Source: Branchiostoma belcheri
Taxonomy: Eukaryota > Chordata > Leptocardii > Amphioxiformes > Branchiostomatidae
Assembly (NCBI RefSeq): GCF_001625305.1
Contig: NW_017802824.1
Coordinates: 2,001,838-2,065,837 of the forward strand
DNA: 64,000 bases
Reading direction: 5' to 3'
Each line of letters begins with the position of its first letter. The first letter of the stretch is position 1. This document shows, one piece after another, positions 1-11,350 of the stretch. The notes below the pieces were generated by a model. That model was not told the DNA's origin. It did no database searches and was given only the letters and a program-made list of their open reading frames with translations. A program made the position numbers and the translations under genes.

Positions 1-90
1 GAGCAAAGTAGCACAGTGTGCTACCTAGGGCAAAAACTAGGTAGCGCAGCAGAATTTTAGGTAGCGCCACGCCCCCCCCCCATTTGTCAA
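1..90. repeat. dispersed repeat fragment (AGGTAGC...GTGCTACCT)
   Basis: A short stretch with AGGTAGC/GCTACCT words, a poly-C run and the phrase 'cagtgtgctacct'. The same words recur at 61735-61885, so this is probably the truncated end of a dispersed element cut by the window edge. The rest of the interval up to about 640 is AT-rich sequence in which I recognise nothing. Confidence 0.5.
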
Positions 91-639
91 ATATTTCTTC
101 CAATCATAGAGGTATAATACCTCCATGCTCTAATAAAGTTACTATTTTTGAGGTTTCAACTCTGAAGTAGGAGCTCTGGGTCGAAGCCAAATTACGGGTG
201 CGTGATTTATTCTGGTTTTCTACTGAGAAAAATCGGAACAGTATTTCTACTACTATTTGCCCGGGCAGCCGGCCATGTACGCGAAATGGTACGCCCAGTA
301 TAGCAGCGATCTATATATAATTCATGTTTTATGTTTGCAATTGTGCAAATTTTTTTTACAGAAATTTGATCACATATGCTTAAAAATATTGTTATACTGA
401 TGTTAAAAAATATTTTAAGACACTGAATCGCTGGCTGTGATGTGCAGCAGTGTACGTACGCCGCGTAGCGTGCCAGACATTGGCCGTGCAAGCCTATGGA
501 ATGCCCCACTTGCGACATATTAAAATTTCTGAGGCTTATCGTGCGCATCGTGCGTATCCACAATTATTCCCATCGTAAACATAGTCACTGGAATCTGAAA
601 TGCATACATACAGGATAATTTCCCTTCTTCAGTCGGGAG

Positions 640-1060
640 TTTTGTTTATGTTTTGATCGTACACGTCAAACTGCCACGCTGGTCTACGCTGCGCGCTGGT
701 CTCGGCTGCACTTCCGGGTTCCATAAATCGACACCATAAATCGACAAAGAAACAAATATTTCCCCCAAAATTTATATTAATTGTGCACTTTTTCACTTGA
801 TGTGGCTATGCAGTCCTGGAAAACAGCGTCGTTTAGTGCATATTTTCAAACAGAAAAATCGCGTCCCCGCGCCCTTCATGTTGCCGCCCGGCGATCTCAG
901 CTGAAGCGAACAACCAATCAGAGACGCGTAACGCGGATACGTCATGCAAGATTTGCATACCGCCCGCCCACCGCTTCTGCTGGCTGCTGCCATGCTAGCT
1001 ACGCGCCGTACTTGATTATAAATTGACGTGTATCACCGTATTTCTGGAAATAAATGCCGC
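640..1060. promoter_or_regulatory. CpG-rich promoter-like island
   Basis: A CpG-dense stretch in an AT-rich setting. On the plus strand the order is CCAAT (914-918), TACGTCA, a CRE-like site (938-944), the octamer ATTTGCAT (951-958), a CCGCCCGCCC box just after it, and TATAAA (1017-1022). This spacing resembles octamer/CCAAT/TATA promoters such as those of histone genes. No histone or other recognisable ORF follows within 600 bp, so what it would drive is unknown. An ETS-like CACTTCCGGG lies at about 709-718. Confidence 0.4.
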
Positions 1061-1675
1061 GACACGAAGATCTAGCGCTGACTCGGCTTGCACCCAGCGT
1101 TCAGCGTCACCCGCGCCATTACCCCCGCCGTCATCCCGCGCCGTCATTGCTGCGCCGTCACCCAACGTTTTTATCGGAACCAGACACCCCTCTGTTTGAC
1201 CCCTTTTGAATGGTAAGACCCAAAACTGAAACCTCCCCATTCCTTAACAACATGGTAAATTCCATTTTCAGCATGGCGGGGGTGTCCGGAGCACTTAAAA
1301 ACCTTTTATTTCGACGCCCATAAACACATATGCAATTAAACAAAAACGTTCTGCATCATCTGCAGCCCAACAGCAATACGTATACCGAACAACAGACCAA
1401 TCCGTCCAGCCGATCGCGAGAAACAGCTGCTGACAGAAATATTTCGAACAATAGTAAAACCTCCTCGCGGAAGGATATCTCCTTCCCCGGAGGTAATAAG
1501 TAACCATTATATAGTTAAAAACAAAATTATAGCAAAATAAACTAATGAAGAAGCTAAGTAACACTTGAATAATTCAAACCAGGAATTACAGCAACTGCAG
1601 TAACATGAAGAGTAGTTGAAGTGACAGCCCACTATGTCATGTTGCGGAGTAATTGAAGATCTAAAAGCAGGTAGA
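1061..1675. other. non-coding, no gene recognised
   Basis: CG-rich at its left, with short runs of the word CGCCGTCA at 1090-1165, then AT-rich. All ORFs here are short, overlap on both strands and have no recognisable domain. Confidence 0.5.
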
Positions 1676-1807
1676 GTCTTTTGCTCAGTTTTCTCTTCTC
1701 CAAACACATACATTTTGTAAGGTCAATGACCTGAACCAGACAGTCTGCCACCATGGTAACTAGTGCTGGGTTACATCATGTTGCAATTTTATAGCAGGAG
1801 GGATTTC
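1676..1807 (-). repeat. R1 dispersed repeat, copy A
   Basis: Minus-strand copy of R1. Landmarks shared by the family are TTTGCTCAGTTT, AGGTCAATGACCT (1720-1732), ACCATGGTAACTAGT and a TTGCAATTTTATAGCAGGAG box. The 13-bp palindrome is two AGGTCA half-sites inverted around one base (IR1), a nuclear-receptor site type. Confidence 0.8.
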
Positions 1808-2185
1808 AAGTTCAAGATTCCTTAGAAATGCCCTTCACTCTTGCGTCCTTGTCTCCATGCTGAGTCTCGGGACTTTGTCTTGGGATAGGAATTGATGCAT
1901 AGGTGCTTTTCCGCATGGCAGATCAGAATTGAGCTGCCGCCTTTAAGATCTTAGGAAGGGTGCTCTGACTGTACACCCACGTGTGGCCTTCCTGTGCACG
2001 TGGGTGTTCAGGACCAGCTTATCTACACGCAGGTAGATGGACATTATCTCAGACTGGAGCGTATCCAAGGAAAGGTTTAATGGAAAGCCGTGCAGCAGGA
2101 TGGAAAAGTTTTGGTAAAACTGAGCAGAGGTTATACTTGAAAACCACTTTCAAAATCTTGTAAAAGAAAACATTGCATATAACAG

Positions 2186-2392
2186 ATTACTGTAAATCAC
2201 CATTTTTCGTGGTACTTTTATATTCGCATTTTCTCAAGTTCATTTTCTCATTACCCTGAACAAATAATTCGCCAACAGTTAAAACTTAACTACACCTGCT
2301 GCCACTGTGAACACAAAGTTCCGCAAACATGACCACTTTTCTCAGACCGCGAAATTTTGCTACCGCAAATATAAAGTGATACATGATAAGGG
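2186..2392 (+). repeat. R5 dispersed repeat
   Basis: Starts ATTACTGTAAATCACC and continues through CTGAACAAATAATTC, CATGACCACTTTTCTCAG and CAAATATAAAGTGA. These blocks recur in the same order at 9240-9465, in part at 21305-21415, and in reverse at 63530-63745. No coding potential is visible. Confidence 0.65.
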
Positions 2393-2779
2393 AATACTCT
2401 ATATTACTGTTGTTTGATATTTTTGTGTTAGCTTGGCGTAGTATCCTTAGGTGTTTTCTGTCATCTCAATTTAGCTTAACTTTAACATAACATCATTGTG
2501 GAGCACTGATAAAAATATTTTGAATTCTTGCCCCTCTAAAACATCATTTGCTGCATGTTTAGGGTCAAATTTTGCTGAAAGACTAAGCTCAGTTCATTGA
2601 CATCTCTCTAGCTGTCCGTACCTTTAAAATGCTGATTTTTGTCTGCCATAACTTATGGCAAAATTCTGTCAAATGACTAAAAGACAGACACTGGTTAGAA
2701 CACTATCATAGTATAAGAAATGGGAAAGTTAGAAACCCCTCAGAGCCTTGTATCTAACTTCATCTTCTTCAGAAAGCTT

Positions 2780-3125
2780 CAGAGGTCAGAGTTGCACGTT
2801 GTAAATCCCACGGAGAACAGTACATGTACGTTGCCTTGGGAGAGGTTTAGGCTCACCCTGTGCACTTCCTAGTTTCCGCCGTGATTGAATTGCCGTGTTT
2901 TGATTGCCGTCGTTGCGAGGCGTCGCCTGATGAGGCGAGGATAAAGACGGATCTACCGTCCTCGCAGGTGTGCAGCGTTGGTTGATAGCGGCGGGTTTTT
3001 GCGGTTTATTCCTGCCATTAACCATATTCTAATCAGTGGCATCCAATCGCCGCAGCGAGGGTGTATGCTCTGTTTAACGGATTATTGCCGCTGATGATGT
3101 TGCGCGGTGCAGGTCTTGATGAGAT
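2780..3125. promoter_or_regulatory. low-repeat, CG-balanced island (possible cis-regulatory element)
   Basis: About 340 bp of balanced composition with no match elsewhere in the window. It holds repeated ATTGCCGT words, a GGATTA homeodomain-type core (3079-3084) and an internal dyad of GCGAGGCG/CGCCTGATGAGGCGAGG. The composition contrasts with the AT-rich flanks. Enhancer function is only a guess; ORFs through it are short and unsupported. Confidence 0.3.
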
Positions 3126-3461
3126 GTTGATCATGTGCTGTTATAACATCTGAATGGGCAGCAACAAATGAATGAATTGGTTTTTACTAAGAAACTTCTA
3201 CCACTGATACAGTACTGGTATTTCTAAGCTGTATATAGCAGCAAATTTTGAATCATAAATTACCTCACCTCACCTCACCGGTCCCATAGCAGTCTGTCCT
3301 GCCATCGGGGCAACTAAACTGTCCACAAGAGTTATCCACCCAGGGCGGTAATTTTGTAAGGTACAAAATTACAGAAGAACTAAAAAGGTAATATTTGCAA
3401 ATGCATAATGTTTACCTTCACATATGGTCTGCTCTGTTTATTCTTACTCAAGCACATTTAT

Positions 3462-3620
3462 ATATATGGTCAGACAGAAGTCTAAATCCCTCCTGCTATA
3501 AAATGCAACATGATGTAACCCGGTGCTAGTTACCATGGTGACAGACGTCTGGTTCAGGTCATTGACCTTATTTGTTTATACATGTAGAAGAAGAAGTCTA
3601 GAGGAAACTGAGCAAAAACA
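3462..3620 (+). repeat. R1 dispersed repeat, copy B
   Basis: Plus-strand R1 copy with TATATATGGTCAGACAGAAG at its left, GTTACCATGGTGACAGACGT, AGGTCATTGACCT (3556-3568) and GAGGAAACTGAGCAAAAACA at its right. Sequence further left (3380-3460) resembles the left flank of copy E, so the full unit may be nearer 240 bp. Confidence 0.85.
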
Positions 3621-4540
3621 ATGTTTTTCTTCACTAAACATAAATACACTAAAAATTTTGTATTTGCTAGCAAATGTAGAATATATCCTTGCTACTTATA
3701 CTAGTAGTAGCATTTAAAAGAAACTATTGATCTGAATTTCTTACCTCAGGCTGGGGGAAGAGGATCCACCCACACTGTACAGTTACTGTTTTTATGTATG
3801 AAGCAAGTTTGAATTATATCCAACACAAGAAGCTTCTGTGATGTCAGGTTATGCAGATGACACAAATTGTGACTCAGTGTGCACTGGATCATAGGATGTA
3901 GAAAGTTTGTGTTTTCAATATAAGACGATCTCTGACTTTGGGTGTTCCAATTAGATTAAATAAACTCGCAAAAACTCTACATGTAGATACATGTACCTCC
4001 CAGAGGATTGAAATCTCATGTTTTATATAAATTAGTCATTGAAGAAGAACAAGGGCCAGTACATGTAAATGTACAGTAGACTTCTGTGAGGTTTTGAGAA
4101 AGCAAAATTCTCTTCCTCCTGTTTAGAAATCATGCAGGGCATTTAGCCCAAAATGTTTTTCATGTTTTCTTTCTTCTGGTATATATATATATATGCTGTG
4201 CTCTTGAATGTCCTTGGATGCTTAAAGGTTAAAGGGACTTATATGCATTTTACATTTAGGTACATACACAGTGGAAACCCATGAATGATTTATATTATTT
4301 CCACACCTGGGAGCGTAGCAGAATTTTACACAGTTACGTCTATCTGTAGTAGATTAAAGTAAGATATAGTGGTTCATTTAGAGGAGAGTGCAACCCAACT
4401 AAATGACTTCCAAAGAGTCCCTGATATGAAGAATTATATGTGCATGTACAATCCCATATAGATGCAATTAGGTGATACAAAATGCAACATTCACAGCAAG
4501 AACTCAATCACTTTTCAGAAATGTAAAATGATTTTCCACC
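3621..4540. other. AT-rich intergenic, no gene recognised
   Basis: Contains a degraded R6 piece at about 3799-3910, a TA dinucleotide run at 4180-4195 and many TACATGTA words. No ORF with domain support and no exon-like segment were seen. Confidence 0.5.
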
Positions 4541-5030
4541 GCGAATTAAAGCATGGTTCTGCAGTGCCATGATTTGTTAGCGGCGATGTAAAGGTTTTCT
4601 AATGACGGGAGGGTATTACTGGAGCTTAGCCTGTGAGAGATAATGCTGCGTGAGTCTGCTGGTTGAATGTAGATAGCCCCCCTCTCCTGTCTGTCAGCCA
4701 GCCTTTCCAATCAGTGCGGCAGGGTCAGAGAATTGTACCGTCGCTCGCCGTGATGAAATCCCAGGATTACGCCCGGAAAATAGGCCATGAAAGGTGAAGT
4801 GGGCGGGGAGCGTACGTACAATGTATATGCAGATATAGTTTTTTTTTTCGTTTTGGCGTTTTCGTTACAAGCTGCCGCCTGGGGGGAACGTGGCTGTGCG
4901 TGGATTTGGAGCGCCGTCGCTACTCCAGGTAATTGGGCTTCCGGCGTACGTACGTGTGTGGAGGATTTTGGTCTCTATAAATGTTTACGAGGCTTAACGT
5001 TTTTGAACTGTGTGTGTAACAGTTGAAGGT
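4540..5030. promoter_or_regulatory. low-repeat island (possible cis-regulatory element)
   Basis: Balanced-composition sequence with CpGs at 4840-4970, including AGCGCCGTCGCTACTCCAG followed by GTAATT, a passable splice donor. It could be an untranslated first exon or an enhancer. The 79-codon ORF across it has a hydrophobic stretch but no recognisable domain. Confidence 0.25.
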
Positions 5031-5244
5031 TGCCGATTCGCCAACCTTTTTTTTATGGAATGTGCTAACTGTCACAGCATGATGTGGAAGAATGGGAGAA
5101 TGTGAATAGGAGAGATATGTGAGACCATCATCAGGAAAGTCCTAGAGTGTTCAAGGATTCTTCTTAGCCTATTAGTAGTATGCTACATGTTGTATAATAA
5201 ATTCTGTATATACGTCTAATGTATAATGTAACGTCACAGAAACG

Positions 5245-6165
5245 ATGGATTGCTCTTTCCTTGTCATGACATTTTTAAGATTGGTTCAGGATTTGAACAG
5301 CCATTTCTTGTGTTGGAAATTACAGTGTTTGAGCTTGCTTCATAAGGATACTTCTTGTAAGGTACAAAACGTACATGTAGAGAAGTACAATTCGGCTAAG
5401 AGCTTGTCTAGATTTGTACAGCCATTTCTTGTGTTGGAAATTACAGTGTTTAAAGTTTAAACTTGCTTCATAAGGATGCTTCTTGTAAGGTACAAAATGA
5501 ATACGTACATGTAGAGAAGTACAATTCTGTTAAGAGCTTGTCTAGATTGTCTACATTTGTACAGCCATTTCTTGTGTTGGAAATTACAGTGTTTAAAGTT
5601 TAAACTTGCTTCATAAGGATGCTTCTTGTAAGGTACAATAGGTAGACAAGTACATTGTACATCTGCTAAGAGATTGTCTATAGGAGGAAGTCTTCAGTGT
5701 ATTGACTAGAGGTAGGTCAATACCTTGTTCATCTCTGGATCCATATAGCACAGAAGGTAGCTGGCAAGTGTTGTGTTGGAAATTACAATGTTTAAACTTG
5801 CTTCATAAGGATGCTTCTTGTAACTAAAAAGGTACAATAGGTAGACAAGTACAATTCTGCTAAGAGCTTGTTTAGAAGGAAGTCTTCAGTGTTATAGAGC
5901 TATGTCAATCAAGCTGGGTCCATAAAGCACAGAAGGTAGCTGGCAAGTGTTGTGTTGGGAATTACGATTAGTGTTTAAACTTGTTTCATAAGGATGCTTC
6001 TTGTAACTCAGTACAATAGGTACATGTAGACAAGTACATCTGCTAAGAGCTTGAGTAGAAGGATTCCCTATTCTTCAGTGTATTGACTAAAGTTAGGTCA
6101 ATACCTTGTTCATCTCTGGATCCATATAGCACAGAAGGCAGCTGGTAAGCCTGAAGCTTTTTATT
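5245..6165 (+). repeat. tandem array derived from R6
   Basis: Five imperfect tandem units. The block CATAAGGATRCTTCTTGTAA occurs near 5341, 5470, 5608, 5807 and 5988, giving unit lengths of about 129, 138, 199 and 181 bp. Each unit also carries CTTGTGTTGGAAATTACAGT and a CAAGTACAATTCTGCTAAGAG block. The left edge includes GATTGCTCTTTCCTTG, the reverse of a piece of the dispersed R6 copies at 7749 and 17344, so the array probably grew from an R6 insertion. Confidence 0.85.
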
Positions 6166-6224
6166 GCAGTGCAAGAATGTGACATTCCCCACCTTCATGA
6201 CCTTGTAGTACTCCATCAAACAAA

Positions 6225-6690
6225 GTCAGGTCCCAGAGGAACTCTACACATATACATAGAGCTGGATCTTTGTCTACAGGGCTCGAAATACTTTCTTCTG
6301 CATACATGTACAGTACATGCACTGGTGCAAGTAACATTTAAAGTTACCTGCACTTACATGTACCTGCATAATGGTCAGACAGGAGTCTAAATCCGTTGGC
6401 CTGCTATAAAATTGCAACATGATATAACCTGGCACTAGTTACCATGGTGACAGACGTCTGGTTCAGGTCATTGACCTTATTTTGTTTGGAGAAGAAGAAG
6501 AGGAAACTGAGCAAAAACAACATGTTTTCCTTCCGTAAACACAACAATAACAATGTCAAATACAAAGTCAGCCTGGCAGATCCCAGAGGAACTCCACACA
6601 TATACAGCTCGATCTTTGTCTACAGGGCTCGAAATACTTTTTTCTGCATACATGTACATGCACATGCACTGATGCAGGTAACATTTAAAG
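6225..6690 (+). repeat. local duplication flanking R1 copy C
   Basis: TCCCAGAGGAACTCYACACA, a GATCTTTGTCTACAGGGCTC block and GAAATACTTTYTTCTGCATA occur twice, at about 6233-6310 and 6580-6655. R1 copy C sits between them. Both duplicates contain the R2 end CAGGGCTCGAAATAC (about 6279 and 6621). Confidence 0.7.
6370..6526 (+). repeat. R1 dispersed repeat, copy C
   Basis: Full set of R1 blocks, including AGGTCATTGACCT (6465-6477) and GAAGAAGAAGAGGAAACTGA at the right side. Confidence 0.85.
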
Positions 6691-7085
6691 TGACCTGTAT
6701 CAGACATGAATTTTTGTCCGTTTCCAAAGAAAAGTTTTCGATCATTCTGTAAATGGTACAAAGTAGCAGCAAAATGAGCAAATATATGCCGGAAATTGGA
6801 AAAAAATTATTGGAAAATGATACTTATGTCGTAGAATGCCAATATCCATTCCAAAGGACAAGAAGAAAACATAAAGGAATGAAAATGAAGAGTCGATTAT
6901 TCACCGTACCAATAAGATATTACTCTGTGTGTTTAGTCATTTGTACAACCTTCATGACCACCTAGATTTCTTAATGGACTCATGGAGGCATCTTTTTTGC
7001 CAAACTTTTTTTATTTGCACGCTCACATCAGTTTTGGGGTTCCCAGAGGATGTCATCCATGTAATCTAATCTACACGGCCTTTAG
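6690..7085 (+). repeat. R7 dispersed repeat, copy 1
   Basis: About 390 bp collinear with 40430-40818. Shared blocks include AAAATGAGCAAATATATGC, CTCTGTGTGTTTAGTCATTTG, TTTTTTGCCAAACTTTTTTT and GAGGATGTCATCCAT. The 70-codon ORF inside is broken in the second copy, so I do not call it a gene. Confidence 0.75.
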
Positions 7086-7214
7086 TCAATTTACAATGTA
7101 TATATTAAGCATGTACTACATGGCTACCCCGACAATTTTTCCATATAAATTGTCCTTGCACTACCTATGTACTTAGAGCTACCATGTCAACTTACTGTAT
7201 ACATTTGAAAATGG

Positions 7215-7710
7215 CCTCCGCCCATGGAATCATACTTGAATGTCCTTTTTCATACGGCTGCTCATTGATCAGAACGCCATCAGATTTTGCGCACTCGGAA
7301 CATGTGTGACGCTGAGATTAGAATGGTTCCTAAAGCGGCCGAGAATGTCCATTAAACACTTTGGAGCAAACTTCAGGTCCCCTAACGACCGTTAACCCGG
7401 ACTTGACATCAGCAGCAGCGCAGGAAAAATTATCTCCGGCAGATGTTTGGGTCATCTCTTTACATCTTTTATGTCCTCCGTTTAATGGCTCGTTGGCTGA
7501 TGATATTTCATACATGCCCGTGGAACAAAGGGAGAATACAACATTGATGACGGTGGGTATATGGAGTGCCCATAAAACATACCCCGACAGATCTTTTCAT
7601 TCTCTGCTGAATGAAATTTCAAATTCTGCTGACAGCTGTGTCTGCACTGTTGAATCTGTCTCATATCGAGGAGCTTTGTGCTTATACCTGGTCAGTATTC
7701 GCTAAAGGAA
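7215..7710. promoter_or_regulatory. low-repeat island (possible cis-regulatory element)
   Basis: Balanced composition, no copy elsewhere in the window, with homeodomain-type cores (CATTAAAC, TTTAATGG, TTTTATG). A 114-codon plus-strand ORF and two minus-strand ORFs overlap here. None has a recognisable domain or good splice borders, so non-coding conservation seems likelier than coding. Confidence 0.3.
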
Positions 7711-7748
7711 TACATTAATCTGTACATGGGAAAGCAAGATGGCATTGC

Positions 7749-7930
7749 TATGAAGCAAGTTTAAACTGCAATTTCCAACACAACAAATTGGACTCACCCA
7801 AATTTTCGACTGTACAACTCCAGTCTTTGTCAAGGAATGAGCAATCCACCGCTTCCGTGACGTCATGCAGATAACACACGTGACTCAATGAGCAGTGGAT
7901 CATACATGTAGGTTGCAGAAAGTCTGTGGC
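7749..7930 (+). repeat. R6 dispersed repeat
   Basis: TGAAGCAAGTTTAAACTG, ACACAACAAATTGGACTCAC and CAGTCTTTGTCAAGGAATGA are collinear with 17344-17450. The right part (GACGTCATGCAGATAACACA) matches the degraded piece near 3840. Confidence 0.75.
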
Positions 7931-8035
7931 GCCCCCCGTCTCTGTTGAGGGATGGTTGTAATGCCCTGCATTTGCCCTGCAAGATGGCATTGCATTTGCA
8001 AACAGCTTGGAATATTATAAGAAGTCTGAGATTAG

Positions 8036-8476
8036 ACCAAAAAAAAAAAAAAAAAAATGCCGACCATAGCCTTTTTAACTCCTGTAAAGGACATAAATTT
8101 TCGAGCAGATCTACCTTTTCTAGCTCCATGATCTGACACCTGAGTGATGAAATGTTGTACAATCGGTTTCCTAACACTGACATTGAAACTAGTGTCCTCA
8201 TGCAAGTTTTACTTTGTTAAACTGTGTTGTATAAGTTGTATCACTAAAGATCATCAAAGTCTTGCATTAGGCCACTTTTATTTTCAATGTCAATGTTAGA
8301 AAACCAATTGTACAACGTTTTATCACTCAGGTGTCAGATAATGGAGCTAGAAAAAAAGATTGATCAGCTTGAAAAATGTATGTCCCTTGCAGGGGTCCCA
8401 CCCAAAAAAAGTCTAGGGTCGGCAGGTTTTTCTAGGGTTGGTCAGGAAACACATTAACATTTTTTCTTAGGCCTTA
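8036..8476. repeat. R3 element, two fragments head to head
   Basis: Positions 8090-8262 are a minus-strand R3 fragment and 8270-8473 a plus-strand fragment. Both carry the CTCAGGTGTCAGAT and CTAGAAAA blocks, so the locus is an inverted pair. The right end is TCTTAGGCC followed by TTA. The left fragment begins after a poly-A run of about 18 nt (8039-8056). Confidence 0.7.
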
Positions 8477-8480
8477 TTAC

Positions 8481-9235
8481 CTCGTGCTCTTGTCCTTGTA
8501 AACCACAGAAATGACTCTCATGATTACGTTTTCCCCCTTTTAAGTTAGTGTAAACATTTTTATTACCTTGGCTTGGATTACATTGAGGATTACAGTAATG
8601 ATTACATGATAACTAGTTCATAGCCCAGCCCTGGCACCAAGATAGATAGTTCCTGAGTTTAGAGTAATTGGTAAAAGTTATTATTGCAGTCTTCTGTGTT
8701 ATCAACCAAACGTAATACTCTGTAAAGATGTAACCAATGTGTTTTAGAGTAATATCTTCTTATCAGTGACAGCCACATGTGGTCTCATGTGTTTGAGGGC
8801 TTGTAGATACAGTTTAAAGGCTGATTTCTTCCCTGGTGTAAATGGCCAAGTTTCTCCCATGTGAGACGTAATACCGTACTTTGCGGTGCCGCTAAGCCGC
8901 CTGGGGCATCAAGAGACTGTCTGCATTTCACTATCCATTTGTACTAGAAATCTTTATAGGTTGTCTCAGGACTAAAATATTATGTTTCATTTCATGTTAA
9001 TGTCTTTCAGGACTCAGTAGTGTTTCACTTTTTATGAAATTATTGTGTCTATGATTTTAGACTAATTTAAAAGTAGAATGTATAAATCTGATGGTGCTTG
9101 CAAATCTGGTTCTACAAGTAATGCCCTATACAATCATGTACTTGTGGTGTATTGCCTAGTATGATGTACAAGGTATAGAATCTACAACACTACAAGTGTC
9201 ATCATGATATCAGGTTTTCACTGTTCAGTACGTAC
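8481..9235. other. AT-rich intergenic, no gene recognised
   Basis: No ORF, exon or repeat family that I can support. There is a small CG-rich patch at 8878-8905. Confidence 0.5.
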
Positions 9236-9466
9236 GTGGTATGTACATGTAATACTGTAATTCCTGATTTTTTCACTGTACTTCTGTACCGTGAACTTAT
9301 GAATGAATGAATGACTTTATTTATCATTACAGTTAACAAATAATTCCTGGACTTTCTTTTTCCTGCACCTGTAACCACCATGAATACATAGTTCTGTGAA
9401 CATGTCCACTTTTCTCAGGCTGTGAACTTTTGCTAACGTGAACATAAAGTGAATTACAAGTACCTA
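9236..9466 (+). repeat. R5 dispersed repeat with GAAT-tail
   Basis: R5 blocks ACTGTAATTCC, ACAAATAATTCCTGGACTTT, GAACATGTCCACTTTTCTCA and GAACATAAAGTGAATTAC. It carries an internal GAATGAATGAATGACTTTA stretch (about 9300-9320) of the kind left at the 3' ends of retroposons. Confidence 0.65.
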
Positions 9467-9499
9467 GATGCACTTTCCCAGTCCCTATGCATGCAGCAG

Positions 9500-9730
9500 A
9501 CTAATTCCGCCCTTCCTAGTACCCCTTATGAATTGCCTCATGTTCACCAGCCCTCCTAATCACCCAAGCAAGACGGATAGCACTGCAAAAACGCATGTCC
9601 AAAAGGAGGGCGTATCCCGTATCTCTTCCTCTCCGAGTTAAAACGTACGCTGATCGCCGCCGCCGGCAGTAAGCGTATATCTTACGGTACAGGTGGAGTA
9701 GCCTCCACTTGATATGCATAGAGTTCCTGA
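9500..9730. promoter_or_regulatory. low-repeat, CG-balanced island
   Basis: Balanced sequence with CpGs around 9640-9700 and a CTCCAC-type dyad (GTGGAGTAGCCTCCAC at 9693-9708). The minus-strand 67-codon ORF is arginine-rich because of CG codons and has no domain. Function unknown. Confidence 0.25.
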
Positions 9731-9960
9731 GTGATTCCTGCCCTCCTCTTTACACCGTATCTCTCTGCACCACATTTTTCGCTAGCCCTCTAGCCTTGCT
9801 TTATCTGGAGCGAGGTAAGTGTTGAATGTGCCGTGAGTTTCGATGTTGTGTGAATGTGTTGATGGCTTGGTTTGCCCGAAGAAAGGGGGAACCGGGTGAA
9901 GTTGATGGATTGCAGCCCAGGGTAGCCCCTAATGTCAGAGCTGTAGGCCTGGGGTTGGAA

Positions 9961-10625
9961 AGATGAAGTGCTTTTCTTGCGAGTATGGATCTATGCAACA
10001 TATCCCTTTAAGGCTGCCAACGGTATTCTATGTCCTAAAAGATCTTGGGACGCTTGTGAAAAATTTTCATCCTGTATTGGAGAGGTTTCAAGAACTTTTT
10101 AAAGGATGGAAAGATGGTAAAAGATGAAGTGCTTTTTTTGTGAGTATGGATCTCTATATCTTTAACTTAAGGCTGCCAGTGGTACATGTATTATATTGTC
10201 CTAAAAGATCTAGGGATACTAGTGAAAATTTTTCATCCTAAATGGGTAGGGCCGGGGTACAAATACTTTTTAAAGGATGGAAAGATGGTAAAAGATGAAG
10301 TGCTTTTCTTGCAAGTGTGGATCTCTGCAACATATCCCTTTAAGGCTGCCAATGGTATTCTATATCCTAAAAGATCTTGGGACACGTGAAAATTTTTCAT
10401 CCTAAATGGGTAGTGGTGCAAGGTTTTTTTAAAAGATGGAAAGATCAGGACTGGTGAAAGATGATTGAAGTGCTTTTCTTGCAAGTATGGATCTATGTAT
10501 CAGTCCTTTAAGGCTTCCAATGGTATTGTAATGTCCAAAAAGATCTAGGGACACTTGGGAAAATTTTTCATCCTGTATATTGGGTAGGGGGACTTTTTAA
10601 AAGATGGAAAGATGGTGATTTAACT
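9961..10625 (+). repeat. tandem array, about 160-bp unit, four copies
   Basis: AGATGAAGTGCTTTTCTTG begins units near 9961, 10121, 10289 and 10449. Each unit continues with a TATGGATCTMTG block, TAAGGCTGCCAAYGGTAT, CCTAAAAGATCTTGGGACA, ATTTTTCATCCT and AAGGATGGAAAGATGG. The units differ by small indels, so the array is old. ORFs across it are by-products of the repeat. Confidence 0.85.
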
Positions 10626-11350
10626 GTAAAGGTGGATAACATGAATGTATGTTGTACATTATGTATCCAGCTTGAAATGCTAGGATGATTGCAAGGATGA
10701 TTGTACTTTAAAATTTTGTCTTTCCGTGTATTACCCTGTATAGCTCAATATAATTCCGCTGCATGCAAAATGCAACATTAGGCAGCCTAACTAGCCCATC
10801 CTCTTATCGATTGAATTTTGAAAAATGAGCTGTTATTAATCTCAACACCTGGTCCACAGTCATACATTTTTTTTACAAGGCACGTTCTTGCAATTGAGTG
10901 CTTGCTGACGTACAGTATACATGTAGACCAAATTTTTATTTGCTGCACAGGTTTAAAAAGGTGAAAGATTGTCTTACCTACAATGTACCTAATATGTTAA
11001 TAGGTTAAAACAACGTAATGTATACTTTTTCGAATAATTAAGCTGGTGAATTCAAAGATACAAGCATGCAAGTCAACCAGGAGAAATTTGAAGTACACAG
11101 TTTCGTTTGCCCATGTGCGTACGCAGTTTTCACACTGTAAGGTTTTTGTAAATCGATTCTCAGGCACAATCTCAGAAGCTAAGCATTTGATTGACTTGCC
11201 TAGTGTTACATACTTGATTCAAAAAGCTATTCGTAAGTTACATTACGGAAGGCAGGCTATTCTATAACAGTACAAGTACCAAACTCTGGAAAAGGACAAA
11301 AAAAACAACAAATTGAATATGTCTCTTTAGATGGTTACTAGTACCAGTAG
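10626..11350. other. AT-rich intergenic, no gene recognised
   Basis: Contains the R8-like words CCCATGTGCGTACGCAGTTT near 11110. Nothing else is recognisable; the 73-codon ORF is unsupported. Confidence 0.45.
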
